A stretch of 55,163 nt of DNA, taken from NCBI GenBank assembly GCA_016287985.1, contig JAEEXX010000003.1, forward strand, positions 1 to 55,163, given 5' to 3'. Below the pieces are notes generated by a model that saw only the letters and a program-made list of their open reading frames with translations, was not told the DNA's origin and ran no database searches. Positions within the stretch are counted from its first letter, which is position 1, and each line of letters opens with the position of its first letter. This DNA is from Candidatus Gastranaerophilales bacterium (lineage in GTDB: Bacteria; Cyanobacteriota; Vampirovibrionia; Gastranaerophilales; Gastranaerophilaceae). Made by a program: the position numbers and the translations under genes. This document shows, one piece after another, positions 16,587 through 24,345 of this stretch.

Positions 16587-17708
16587 TCACAACGAACCAG
16601 TTATCTTCCCTAGCACAACTCTTTTATCAGCGCCTGTGCAGGAGGGAAGATTGTTTGGTATACCATAGTATGTACAATAACCCAATAGCGCAAATGCCAT
16701 AACTTCTTTATAATTGTTTGAAATTCCGTAATCTTCATGTGTTTTGAGTTCGATTCTTTTTGGTAAATATTGACGTAAAAATTTCATCATAGTTTTATTA
16801 TAAGCTCCACCACCGCCAATAACCGCAGTATCTACATGAACTTGGGGGTAAATAAACCTTTCATAAGCTTGTGCAATTGTTTTAGCTGTTAAAGCTGTAA
16901 GCGTTGCTATAATATCTTTTGCCTCTGGTGGTGCTGACTTTAAGATATTTTCTATATATTTTGTCGAAAAATATTCTCTACCTGTAGTTTTAGGGGGTTC
17001 AAGGAAGTAGTATTCATCCTGCAAAAGGCAATCCAGCCAGCTTTCACAGATATTCCCTTCCGCAGCAATTGCACCATCTTTGTCATATTTTTGATTAAAG
17101 AATTTTTGAACACAGTAATCAATCATAATATTTCCGCAGCCCGTATCAAAGCCAAATGTATCACATTCATCAGACACGACTGTTACATTTGATATTCCGC
17201 CGATATTTTGCACTAAAGAATTTTTAAACCAAACATTATCGGCAAAACAAACCAAAGGTGCACCCTGTCCGCCTTGTGCAATATCAGCTTCTCTATAATT
17301 GGATATTACAGTGCAGCCTGTTTCTTTCGCAATAACTGAACTCTCACCTATTTGCAATGTACTTTTTAATGAAATATTATCAAGTTTTTCATCAAATGGA
17401 TAATGATAAACAGTCTGACCGTGAGATGATATAAAATCAGGTTTCCCAAATTCTCCAATTAAAATATTTGCAGCATCTGCAAAACATTTTCCAACAGCAA
17501 AATTAAGCTGACAAAGCTCTTTAATATTTATATCGCCTCTGAATGCCGAAAAAATCTTTGCACGAATATGCTCCGGGTATGGATGATTGATTCCCTGCAG
17601 CAATTTTACCGACATATCAGGAAAGACTTCGCAAAGTCCTGCATCAATTGAATCACAGGAAGTGCCTGACATAAGAGCTATAACTTTTTTGGGTTCTTTT
17701 TCTTCCAT
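16587..17708 (-). CDS. anmK: Anhydro-N-acetylmuramic acid kinase
   Basis: Hydrolyses and phosphorylates 1,6-anhydro-MurNAc to MurNAc-6-phosphate in peptidoglycan recycling. The N-terminal MSGTSCDSIDAGL (13-25) is the family's ATP/sugar signature (usually MSGTSxDGID). ISSHGQTVYHYP, FDTGCGNIMIDY and VIGGGGAYN follow in the expected order. The 373-residue length is normal. It starts 9 bp after the glycosyltransferase stop, so the two form an operon. No MurQ etherase was seen in the window. Confidence 0.95.
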   Translation of the reverse strand: MEEKEPKKVIALMSGTSCDSIDAGLCEVFPDMSVKLLQGINHPYPEHIRAKIFSAFRGDINIKELCQLNFAVGKCFADAANILIGEFGKPDFISSHGQTVYHYPFDEKLDNISLKSTLQIGESSVIAKETGCTVISNYREADIAQGGQGAPLVCFADNVWFKNSLVQNIGGISNVTVVSDECDTFGFDTGCGNIMIDYCVQKFFNQKYDKDGAIAAEGNICESWLDCLLQDEYYFLEPPKTTGREYFSTKYIENILKSAPPEAKDIIATLTALTAKTIAQAYERFIYPQVHVDTAVIGGGGAYNKTMMKFLRQYLPKRIELKTHEDYGISNNYKEVMAFALLGYCTYYGIPNNLPSCTGADKRVVLGKITGSL

Positions 17709-17717
17709 AAGAATCTA

Positions 17718-18443
17718 TTATGTCCAATATTTGTCGAGCCAAGTTGTCGGTTTAACGTATCTCAACCCGCCTTTACCTTTAAACCCTGCCCTTGCCTGTT
17801 CAGGAGTCGGTCGCCCATGGAACACGATAATCTTGGCTTCTTCCGGGTCTTTTGGAAGCAAAAAGAAATTGAGCGGGAACGGCTGCAAACAATTACGCTT
17901 AAAACTTACACACCAAGCAGATGGCCAGTATCTCAAAATTCCTTTTTCATGCATTTGATATGATAAAAATGCCTGTTCATTTTTATAATCATGCCTTATT
18001 TCATTACCCAATTTATAGAAATTTTCCAAAACTTCAGGATATTTTCCGACTTCGAATCTGAAAACAGAAGAATTTCCAATAATATCTTTCGGGAAATCCC
18101 AGTCTTTTACAATAAAGAAATCCCCTTCTATTTCAAAAAACGGGTCAAGACACTGCCTGATTACAATATCTAAATCCAAAAATAGGGCTGTTCCTTTTAA
18201 ATCAGCAAGTTCTTTATTGAACAAGGATAATTTTCTCCAGCCTTTGTCACCGATATTAGGATTGTCACTGTACGGCGGAAGTTCCCTTGTTTCTATTCCT
18301 TCAACCAAACCTTCAGTATTATCCGTAAAACATACAAATCTGTGCGGAATCGTTAAATTTTTTTCAACCATCCTATAAAGGCGATTAACATATTCCGGCC
18401 CAAACTTTGTTCCCCATTTTATACAAATAACATTCTTTTCCAT
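17718..18443 (-). CDS. Putative GT-A fold glycosyltransferase
   Basis: A 241-residue soluble protein that looks like a nucleotide-sugar transferase. HRFVCFTDN near residue 35 and a DxD motif in ALFLDLDIVI (D90, D92) are the usual donor-binding elements, and IIVFHGRPTPEQAR near the C-terminus resembles the metal-binding His of such enzymes. The ATG at 18443 is chosen because AGGAGAG precedes it; a TTG at 18461 would add six residues. Donor and acceptor are unknown. Its operon partner anmK points loosely to cell-wall sugars. Confidence 0.75.
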   Translation of the reverse strand: MEKNVICIKWGTKFGPEYVNRLYRMVEKNLTIPHRFVCFTDNTEGLVEGIETRELPPYSDNPNIGDKGWRKLSLFNKELADLKGTALFLDLDIVIRQCLDPFFEIEGDFFIVKDWDFPKDIIGNSSVFRFEVGKYPEVLENFYKLGNEIRHDYKNEQAFLSYQMHEKGILRYWPSAWCVSFKRNCLQPFPLNFFLLPKDPEEAKIIVFHGRPTPEQARAGFKGKGGLRYVKPTTWLDKYWT

Positions 18444-18547
18444 ATACTCTCCTAAAATCAAGCTCTTGTTTTAATTTAAAAACAAATATAAAGGGTTGTC
18501 AATTTAAATAGTGAATACTAAAGAATAAAAAAACAAAACTTTTGCAG

Positions 18548-18553
18548 TATAAT
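18548..18553 (+). promoter_or_regulatory. -10 element of a putative leaderless mnmE promoter
   Basis: A perfect TATAAT followed by exactly six bases (TACCAT) and the mnmE ATG at 18560. No Shine-Dalgarno is present. The predicted transcription start is the A of ATG. No good -35 was seen. Confidence 0.6.
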
Positions 18554-18559
18554 TACCAT

Positions 18560-19891
18560 ATGAACATCATTGACGAATTTGATACTATAGCTGCGGTTGC
18601 TACTCCGTTCGGGAACGGAGGTGTTGGAATTATACGTATTTCAGGCGAAAAAGCCTTTGAAATAATCAAGAAGATTTTTTCAAACCCAAAATTTGAACCT
18701 AAGAAATTTAATTTTGGTAAAATTGCGGATGGAGGAACTATTATAGATGAGGTTATAGTTCTTCCGTTTTTTGCACCAAACAGCTATACAGGAGAAGATG
18801 TCATTGAAATTCAATGCCATGGCGGGGTAAATGTAATAAAAAATATCCTCGATTTAGTTTTAAAAAATGGTGCGAGAATGGCAGAAAAAGGCGAATTTAC
18901 AAAACGTGCATTCTTGAACAAGCGAATGGATTTGTCTCAAGCGGAAGCTGTTGCCGATATTATTCATTCAAAGACTTCTGAATTTGCAAAAGTTTCTGTG
19001 AAAAATCTTTCCGGTTCTTTAAAGGAAAAAACAAATGAAATTCGCAACGATATTTTTGAAATTTTATCTAAAATCACTGCAGGAATTGATTTTCCTGAAG
19101 ATGTTAAAGAACCGGAATATGATTATTTGGTTGAAACTTTTGAAAATATAATCTCAAAAATTAATGAAGTACTTGCAGGAGCAAATTCATCAAATATTTT
19201 GAGGCAGGGTATTTCTGTTGCAATTGTCGGAAAACCTAATGTCGGAAAATCCTCTTTGTTTAATGCTCTCTTAAGTTTGGATAGAGCAATTGTTACTGAT
19301 ATTGCAGGTACGACAAGAGATATACTTAAAGAAACTCTGGATTTGGGAATTCCCGTTACTCTTATAGATACAGCCGGCATTCATAATGAAAGTGAAAACA
19401 AAGTTGAATCAATCGGGATTGAGTATTCCAAACAAACTTTGAATGACGCTGATTTGGTATTGTTTGTTTATGATGCAAGTCAAGGAATAAACGAAGATGA
19501 CAAAAAAATTCTTGAACTCATAAAAGACAAAAATCATATAATCATTGCAAATAAATCCGATTTAGCAGAGAAACATAACAAAGACGAAATTTTTCTCTCA
19601 GCCCTTACTGGTGATGGTATAAATGAACTTCGGAAAACTCTGACTTCAAAAGTGTGTGAATTTGAACCGGAGAATTTGGAGTTTGTTACAAATACAAGAC
19701 AACAAAATTGCTTGAGAAAAGCAAAATCTGCACTTGAGCAGGCATTATTGGCCGCACAGCTTAAAGAACTTCAGGATTTAATATCAATAGATGTAAAATC
19801 AGCGATTTTGGCTCTTGATGAATTAACGGGAGAGTTAATTACTGACGATGTTTTGGATAATATCTTTGAGCATTTTTGTATTGGGAAGTAA
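18560..19891 (+). CDS. mnmE: tRNA uridine-5-carboxymethylaminomethyl synthesis GTPase
   Basis: Together with MnmG modifies the wobble uridine of several tRNAs. The N-terminal formyl-THF-binding domain starts with DTIAAVATPFGNGGVGIIR. An embedded G domain has G1 GKPNVGKSS (about 224-232), a G3 region with DTAGIH and G4 NKSD. The protein ends in FCIGK, which supplies the conserved C-terminal cysteine. The ATG at 18560 gives the normal N-terminus in 443 residues; an upstream TTG at 18542 would put the -10 inside the gene. It stands alone and is followed by a terminator-like hairpin. Confidence 0.96.
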   Translation: MNIIDEFDTIAAVATPFGNGGVGIIRISGEKAFEIIKKIFSNPKFEPKKFNFGKIADGGTIIDEVIVLPFFAPNSYTGEDVIEIQCHGGVNVIKNILDLVLKNGARMAEKGEFTKRAFLNKRMDLSQAEAVADIIHSKTSEFAKVSVKNLSGSLKEKTNEIRNDIFEILSKITAGIDFPEDVKEPEYDYLVETFENIISKINEVLAGANSSNILRQGISVAIVGKPNVGKSSLFNALLSLDRAIVTDIAGTTRDILKETLDLGIPVTLIDTAGIHNESENKVESIGIEYSKQTLNDADLVLFVYDASQGINEDDKKILELIKDKNHIIIANKSDLAEKHNKDEIFLSALTGDGINELRKTLTSKVCEFEPENLEFVTNTRQQNCLRKAKSALEQALLAAQLKELQDLISIDVKSAILALDELTGELITDDVLDNIFEHFCIGK

Positions 19892-19986
19892 TTAAGCGGC
19901 TGTGTGATTCTTTCCCACTTATCATTTATTACGAATTTTCCTTGAAACTTCTGAAATATTCTCCCTTATTTACCCCCAAAAAAAAA

Positions 19987-20017
19987 CCTTTCTTTTTGGA
20001 AAGGCTTGGAATTTTTT
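19987..20017 (+). terminator. Rho-independent terminator after mnmE
   Basis: CCTTTC (19987-19992) pairs with GAAAGG (19999-20004) around a TTTTTG loop, followed by CTTGGAATTTTTTT. The six-base stem is modest and the T-run starts 7 bases later. This lies in the 322-bp gene-free stretch 19892-20213, which otherwise holds only the two-box motif and the promoter listed next. Confidence 0.55.
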
Positions 20018-20096
20018 TAATAATTCCTCATGTTAGAAGGTTAGTGTGTAGGTTGTATGAAAGGTAGTGTTATGTGTTTTCTTATTTATTGCTTAC

Positions 20097-20162
20097 ATAT
20101 ATATAAAGTATTTCTTTTTTGCATAATTGCATAGTTTTAGAAAATTGTTACAAAACTTAATA
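20097..20162 (+). other. Two-box motif, 15 nt + 33-nt gap + 18 nt (copy A)
   Basis: Box 1 is ATATATATAAAGTAT (20097-20111) and box 2 is TTGTTACAAAACTTAATA (20145-20162), separated by 33 bp. Both boxes recur exactly, with exactly the same 33-bp gap, on the opposite strand at 40756-40821. The gap sequences match at only about 12 of 33 positions. Box 2 ends two bases before the -35 of the lipoprotein gene, where an activator would bind. Confidence 0.7.
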
Positions 20163-20164
20163 TT

Positions 20165-20191
20165 TTGAATCATGAAACATTGTGATAGAAT
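20165..20191 (+). promoter_or_regulatory. Probable extended -10 promoter of the lipoprotein gene
   Basis: TTGAAT (20165-20170) and TAGAAT (20186-20191) are separated by 15 bp. The -10 is preceded by TGA (20183-20185), making an extended -10 that can tolerate imperfect spacing. GGAGGTG (20201-20207) is the ribosome site. Confidence 0.5.
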
Positions 20192-20213
20192 GGTTGAAAT
20201 GGAGGTGTGTGTT

Positions 20214-20630
20214 ATGAATTTTAGAATTAATGGTTTGCGTGCCGGGATTCTTACTGCTATGCTTGCGATTGGTGGCGTAAGCTGTAAAAGGGCATATTAT
20301 AAACCTGTACCAAAAGAACAAGTTCCACAAAGAACTGCAGACGTTGTAGATTCTTTGTATCGAGAAGGCTTGAAAATCAAGAATGATGGAAAATATGAAT
20401 TAGTTAGAAGAGATACCATAAGATTTTTTGATGCATATACAAATAATCCGAAAAAACTTGAAAATACATTCAAAACGCGAATAGCTTTTGAAAAAACTCC
20501 AATCAATGAGTATGACATGGAGTGGTATACTCTTAATGCACCTGTGTATATAGTATCTGAAAATCAAATCCTGGAGAAAAACAACAGAGCTTATATAGCG
20601 ATTGAAGAATATGACAAATTAAAAAAATAG
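20214..20630 (+). CDS. Small putative lipoprotein
   Basis: Not recognised beyond being exported. The 138-residue product has a hydrophobic N-terminus ending in AIGGVSCKR, a plausible though non-canonical lipobox (G-V-S-C) at about residue 23. The mature part is soluble and charged, with YKPVPKEQVPQRTADVV near the front and no repeats. An ATG at 20214 with GGAGGTG before it is preferred to an upstream in-frame ATG at 20172, which would put a charged peptide ahead of the signal sequence. It is preceded by the two-box motif and an extended -10 promoter. Confidence 0.75.
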   Translation: MNFRINGLRAGILTAMLAIGGVSCKRAYYKPVPKEQVPQRTADVVDSLYREGLKIKNDGKYELVRRDTIRFFDAYTNNPKKLENTFKTRIAFEKTPINEYDMEWYTLNAPVYIVSENQILEKNNRAYIAIEEYDKLKK

Positions 20631-20681
20631 TTCGGCTTATATAGTTTATAGTTAATTCTCCGTCTTTAAGTTTTATGTTTG

Positions 20682-20690
20682 TGATACAAT
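20682..20690 (+). promoter_or_regulatory. Extended -10 of the gatB promoter
   Basis: TGATACAAT (TG at 20682-20683, TACAAT at 20685-20690) lies 31 bp before the gatB ATG, with AGAGG as ribosome site between them. No strong -35. Confidence 0.5.
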
Positions 20691-20721
20691 TTATTAAGCA
20701 AACATAGAAGAGGTTTTAGAT

Positions 20722-22167
20722 ATGGATAACTTAAGAGAAAAATATGAAGTTGTTATAGGGCTTGAAGTTCATGCGCAATTGAAAACAAAATCAAAAATTT
20801 TTGCGCCTGATTCAACAGAGTTCGGTAATGAACAAAATACTCAGATAAGCCCAATTACATTAGGCATGCCCGGAGTTCTGCCGGTTTTGAATAAAGAATG
20901 CGTAAATATGGGGATTCTGCTTGGGTTGGCATTGAATTGTGAAATCCCGAACAGATGCAAGTTTGACAGAAAACAATATTTTTATCCCGACCTTCCGAAA
21001 GGCTATCAAATTTCGCAGTACGATGAGCCTATTTGTATAAATGGCTGGATAGATGTAAAGGGGAAAAGGATTGGTATTACAAGAGCACATCTTGAAGAAG
21101 ATGCAGGAAAACTTGTTCACGTAGGCTCTGCCGGCATAAACGGTTCTTTATATTCTCTTGTTGACTTAAACAGAGCGGGAACTCCGCTTTTGGAAATCGT
21201 TTCTGAACCTGATATGCGCTCATCCGAAGAAGCGAGGGCTTATATGGAAGAACTCAGAAATATCGTAAGATATCTTGGAGTCTGTGACGGAAACCTTGAA
21301 GAAGGCTCAATGAGATGTGATGCCAATATTTCAATTATGCCAAAAGGTTCTACAAAGTTTGGTACTAGAGCGGAAATCAAGAATATTAACAGTTTTTCAG
21401 CTCTTCAAAGAGCTGTCGAATACGAAATTGACAGACAAATAGAAATTGTCGAAGAAGGTGGAGAAGTTGTTCAAGAGACAAGACTCTGGGATGATAATTT
21501 GAAAGAAACCCGTTCTATGAGGGGGAAAGAGGATGCGCACGATTACAGATATTTCCCCGAACCTGATTTAATGCCTCTTGAAATTTCAAGAGAATGGGTT
21601 GAAGATATCAGAAAAAATATGCCTGAACTTCCGGAAGCTAAAAGACAGAGATACATGAGCCTAGGTTTAAGCGAATATGATGCAAGAATTATTGTTGATC
21701 AAATGCCATTGGCTTTATTCTTTGACGAAGTTTTAAGACTGGGAGCTAACCCAAAAGCCGCTGTAAACTTTATAATGGGCGAAATTTCGGCATACTTAAA
21801 AGAAAACAAAGTTGAAATAAATGAAACGAAATTGACTCCGGAAAATCTTGCAGAATTAATTGCAATGATTGAAAAAGGAACAATTTCGAATAATATAGGT
21901 AAACAAATTCTTGTAGAAGATATGATAACGAACGGTGAAAAAGCTTCTGCAATCGTTGAAAGAAAGGGCTTGAGCCAGATTTCTGATGAAGGTGCTATTA
22001 AAGCAATTGTTGAGAAAGTTGTAAATTCTCATCCTGCTGAGATTGAAGCATACAGAAACGGCAAAACCAATTTGCTCGGATTCTTTGTCGGTCAGGTTAT
22101 GAAAGAAACTAAGGGCAGAGCTAACCCGAAAACAGTTAACGAACTCGTCAAAGAAATTCTCGGTTAA
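20722..22167 (+). CDS. gatB: Aspartyl/glutamyl-tRNA(Asn/Gln) amidotransferase subunit B
   Basis: Subunit of the transamidosome that turns Glu-tRNAGln into Gln-tRNAGln (and Asp-tRNAAsn into Asn-tRNAAsn). Family motifs appear from the start: VVIGLEVHAQLKTKSKIF, LGMPGVLPVLN, KFDRKQYFYPDLPKGYQIS, MRCDANISI and the YRYFPEPDL segment. The C-terminal GatB/YqeY domain closes with FFVGQVMKETKGRANPKTVN. At 481 residues it is full length. gatA and gatC are not adjacent. Confidence 0.97.
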   Translation: MDNLREKYEVVIGLEVHAQLKTKSKIFAPDSTEFGNEQNTQISPITLGMPGVLPVLNKECVNMGILLGLALNCEIPNRCKFDRKQYFYPDLPKGYQISQYDEPICINGWIDVKGKRIGITRAHLEEDAGKLVHVGSAGINGSLYSLVDLNRAGTPLLEIVSEPDMRSSEEARAYMEELRNIVRYLGVCDGNLEEGSMRCDANISIMPKGSTKFGTRAEIKNINSFSALQRAVEYEIDRQIEIVEEGGEVVQETRLWDDNLKETRSMRGKEDAHDYRYFPEPDLMPLEISREWVEDIRKNMPELPEAKRQRYMSLGLSEYDARIIVDQMPLALFFDEVLRLGANPKAAVNFIMGEISAYLKENKVEINETKLTPENLAELIAMIEKGTISNNIGKQILVEDMITNGEKASAIVERKGLSQISDEGAIKAIVEKVVNSHPAEIEAYRNGKTNLLGFFVGQVMKETKGRANPKTVNELVKEILG

Positions 22168-22190
22168 TCATATAACCGACGCATAGCAAA

Positions 22191-22217
22191 CTTTCATTTT
22201 ACCATAATGAAGGTTTT
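22191..22217. terminator. Hairpin between convergent gatB and the metal permease
   Basis: CTTTCATT (22191-22198) pairs with AATGAAGG (22206-22213) with one G-T pair, loop TTACCAT, then TTTT on the plus strand. It lies between two convergent genes and may terminate both, though the T-run is short. Confidence 0.5.
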
Positions 22218-22248
22218 GGTATGTGTGGACTGGTATATAAAACTACCA

Positions 22249-23220
22249 TTACGAAACAAATTCTATAAAGAGTCCTGATAGTATACTTATCAAAAATAAT
22301 ATAACAATAACTTTTGCGGAATCTTTAATATTGTTATTTTTAAGTAATACCAAAATACCCAAGCCGGCATTTGCTAACAAACCGCTCATTGCAGCCCCAA
22401 AGGTTATTGTTCCTTTTATTAACATCATAGTTATTGCAATAGATATAGCACAATTAGGAATTAAACCAATTATCGACGCTATAATACACTGTATAAAGCC
22501 ATTGCCGCTGCTTGCCATAAATTCTGCAATTTGAAAATGTTCAAATGCATAGTTTAGCACCAAAGTAATAATCATAATAAATGACAGAATATTCACTGTA
22601 TGTTGAATCGGGTGCAATAGGAGTTCTATCTTGTTTACTCCCTCTGGTTTATGATTGCAGCACCCTTCATCATGAACATGTTCATGTGCTTCTTCTATAA
22701 CTTCTTCTACAGAATCCTCCGTATTAATAACATCAGGATTATTAAAATGTCCTGCCAGTATATCAATAAAATATCCGCCGGTAATTGCTATCAAAAGTTT
22801 TAAACCAACTATCGGAATAATAAGATGAGCTTTGTCAGGATGTGCAAGTAGTATAGGAATAGACTCGTCAGAAGTTCCCAAATATACTGCAATCAGACAC
22901 CCTCTTGTAATCATTCTTCTGGAATACAGACTGCTGGCTATAACCGAAAACCCGCACTGCGGGAAAATAGAGGCTAAAGCTCCAACTGCAACGCTTCGTT
23001 TTCTGGCTTTTTTTATACAAGAATCCATTTTATCGGAAAAATAGAATTCAATAACTTCAATCAAAATAAATATAAAGAACAAAAAAGGCAAAAGATGCAA
23101 GCTATCTACAATTGCGTCTGTTATCCATTCTTCGAGGGGTAAATGTTCTATCAAATTATCGATAGGCGCAAAAATCATTTCGTTTAAGTCGTTTAGTTTT
23201 TTCAAAATTGATATAAGCAT
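22249..23220 (-). CDS. Putative heavy-metal/manganese permease (ArsP_2 / DUF2899-like family)
   Basis: A polytopic membrane protein of 323 residues with about 8-10 hydrophobic segments. Two similar halves carry GALASIFPQCGFSVIAS (about 80-96) and a later counterpart SIIGLIPNCAISIAI, the repeated (F/I)PxC(G/A) signature of this exporter family, variously annotated as arsenic efflux or putative manganese transporter. A hydrophilic loop (about 170-193) contains HEHVHDEGCCNH, a His/Cys cluster that should bind a transition metal. The start has a good AGGAGAG. The substrate cannot be decided from sequence. The solute-binding lipoprotein gene ends 36 bp upstream. Confidence 0.78.
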   Translation of the reverse strand: MLISILKKLNDLNEMIFAPIDNLIEHLPLEEWITDAIVDSLHLLPFLFFIFILIEVIEFYFSDKMDSCIKKARKRSVAVGALASIFPQCGFSVIASSLYSRRMITRGCLIAVYLGTSDESIPILLAHPDKAHLIIPIVGLKLLIAITGGYFIDILAGHFNNPDVINTEDSVEEVIEEAHEHVHDEGCCNHKPEGVNKIELLLHPIQHTVNILSFIMIITLVLNYAFEHFQIAEFMASSGNGFIQCIIASIIGLIPNCAISIAITMMLIKGTITFGAAMSGLLANAGLGILVLLKNNNIKDSAKVIVILFLISILSGLFIEFVS

Positions 23221-23256
23221 TATTCTCTCTCCTAAATTATTAAAACCTGATTGCTA

Positions 23257-24345
23257 CTATAAATCAAGCTCTTTATTCAATCTATCCGTGAGCTTATTAT
23301 AATTCTTGCTTACAGGAGTACTGACAGATTTGTCGATCACCTCCAAAAATACTTTTGAATTATGTTTGTTATTATTTACAATATTTGCAATATCTTTTCT
23401 GGCAGGAACAATCAAATCCGTATTAGCAAAATATTCGGATGTCTTTTTTGACGATAAAAATTGAACAAATTTTATCGCATTTTCTTTTTGTTTTGATTTT
23501 TTTGAAACAGACCAGCCGGAAACATCGCAATACTGTGGTTTTTCACCATTCGGGAAATTTATTACAGCCCAATTAAAATTGGCTTTTTCGGAAATTTTTG
23601 GATACATCCATCGACCTGACAGATAGAATACTATTTTGCCCTCCAAAAACATTTGAGTGAGTGTAGAACTGCCTACCTGGCTTTTTTCCGGAGCATAATT
23701 ATTCGTTTTCAAGCTTTTGTAAAAATTAATTGCTTCAATGCTTTTTTCAGAATTAACTATGTTATTTAGATTTTCATCCAGAATCCCGCCTCCAAAGTAT
23801 GCTAAATACGGCATAATCCAGTATACTGAATCCTCATAATTCAGACAAAACTCCGATTTATTTGCAGTTCTTTCACAAATTTTTATTAAATCATTGATAG
23901 TCCAATTGTCATTAGGAATAGACGTTTTATCTAAATTTACATAAAATACAAGGTTTGAAATATCTCTTGGTATACCAAGCAATTTGCCGTGATAACTCAT
24001 CCCTTCTAGAGTTTGAGGATAAAAGGCATTTTTATCAGTATATTTGGTCAAATCCTCCAGATAATCTGCATAAATCGGTAAATACAGATTATTTAGAAAA
24101 ATAACATCAGGTGGAGTATTCGATGCAAACATCAAATGAATCTTTTGAAAATAATTTTGAGGAATATGAATAAAATTTATTTTTATATCAGGATTCTGTT
24201 TCTCAAACTCATTTATTGCGTGCCTGAGGACCCCAACTTCTGTCACAGAGCCCCATGTAGCAAATGATATAGTACCAACCATATCCTTGGAACAAGAACA
24301 CAAAAAAAACGGAAGCATCAGCAACATTAAGATTCGTTTAATCAT
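23257..24345 (-). CDS. Extracellular solute-binding lipoprotein (family 1, sugar-type)
   Basis: Predicted periplasmic, membrane-tethered receptor of a carbohydrate ABC importer. The signal peptide ends in FFLCSC with the lipidated cysteine probably C18. The mature protein has the family 1 layout: ISFATWGSVTE at the start, NEFEKQNPDIKINFIHIP, SNTPPDVIFLNN, and AVINFPNGEKPQYCDVSGWSVSK near the end. The 362-residue length is slightly short for the family (about 400). The start overlaps the stop of the preceding FimV-like gene by 4 bp (ATGA), so translation is coupled. No permease gene lies nearby. Confidence 0.85.
   Translation of the reverse strand: MIKRILMLLMLPFFLCSCSKDMVGTISFATWGSVTEVGVLRHAINEFEKQNPDIKINFIHIPQNYFQKIHLMFASNTPPDVIFLNNLYLPIYADYLEDLTKYTDKNAFYPQTLEGMSYHGKLLGIPRDISNLVFYVNLDKTSIPNDNWTINDLIKICERTANKSEFCLNYEDSVYWIMPYLAYFGGGILDENLNNIVNSEKSIEAINFYKSLKTNNYAPEKSQVGSSTLTQMFLEGKIVFYLSGRWMYPKISEKANFNWAVINFPNGEKPQYCDVSGWSVSKKSKQKENAIKFVQFLSSKKTSEYFANTDLIVPARKDIANIVNNNKHNSKVFLEVIDKSVSTPVSKNYNKLTDRLNKELDL

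Noticed and set aside
20172-20213. Earlier ATG for the small lipoprotein
   Set aside because: It would place a charged, cysteine-containing peptide before the signal sequence, while GGAGGTG points to the ATG at 20214.
19892-20213. tRNA or small stable RNA gene in the gap after mnmE
   Set aside because: No cloverleaf or other recognised fold was found; only the terminator, the two-box motif and a promoter can be supported.
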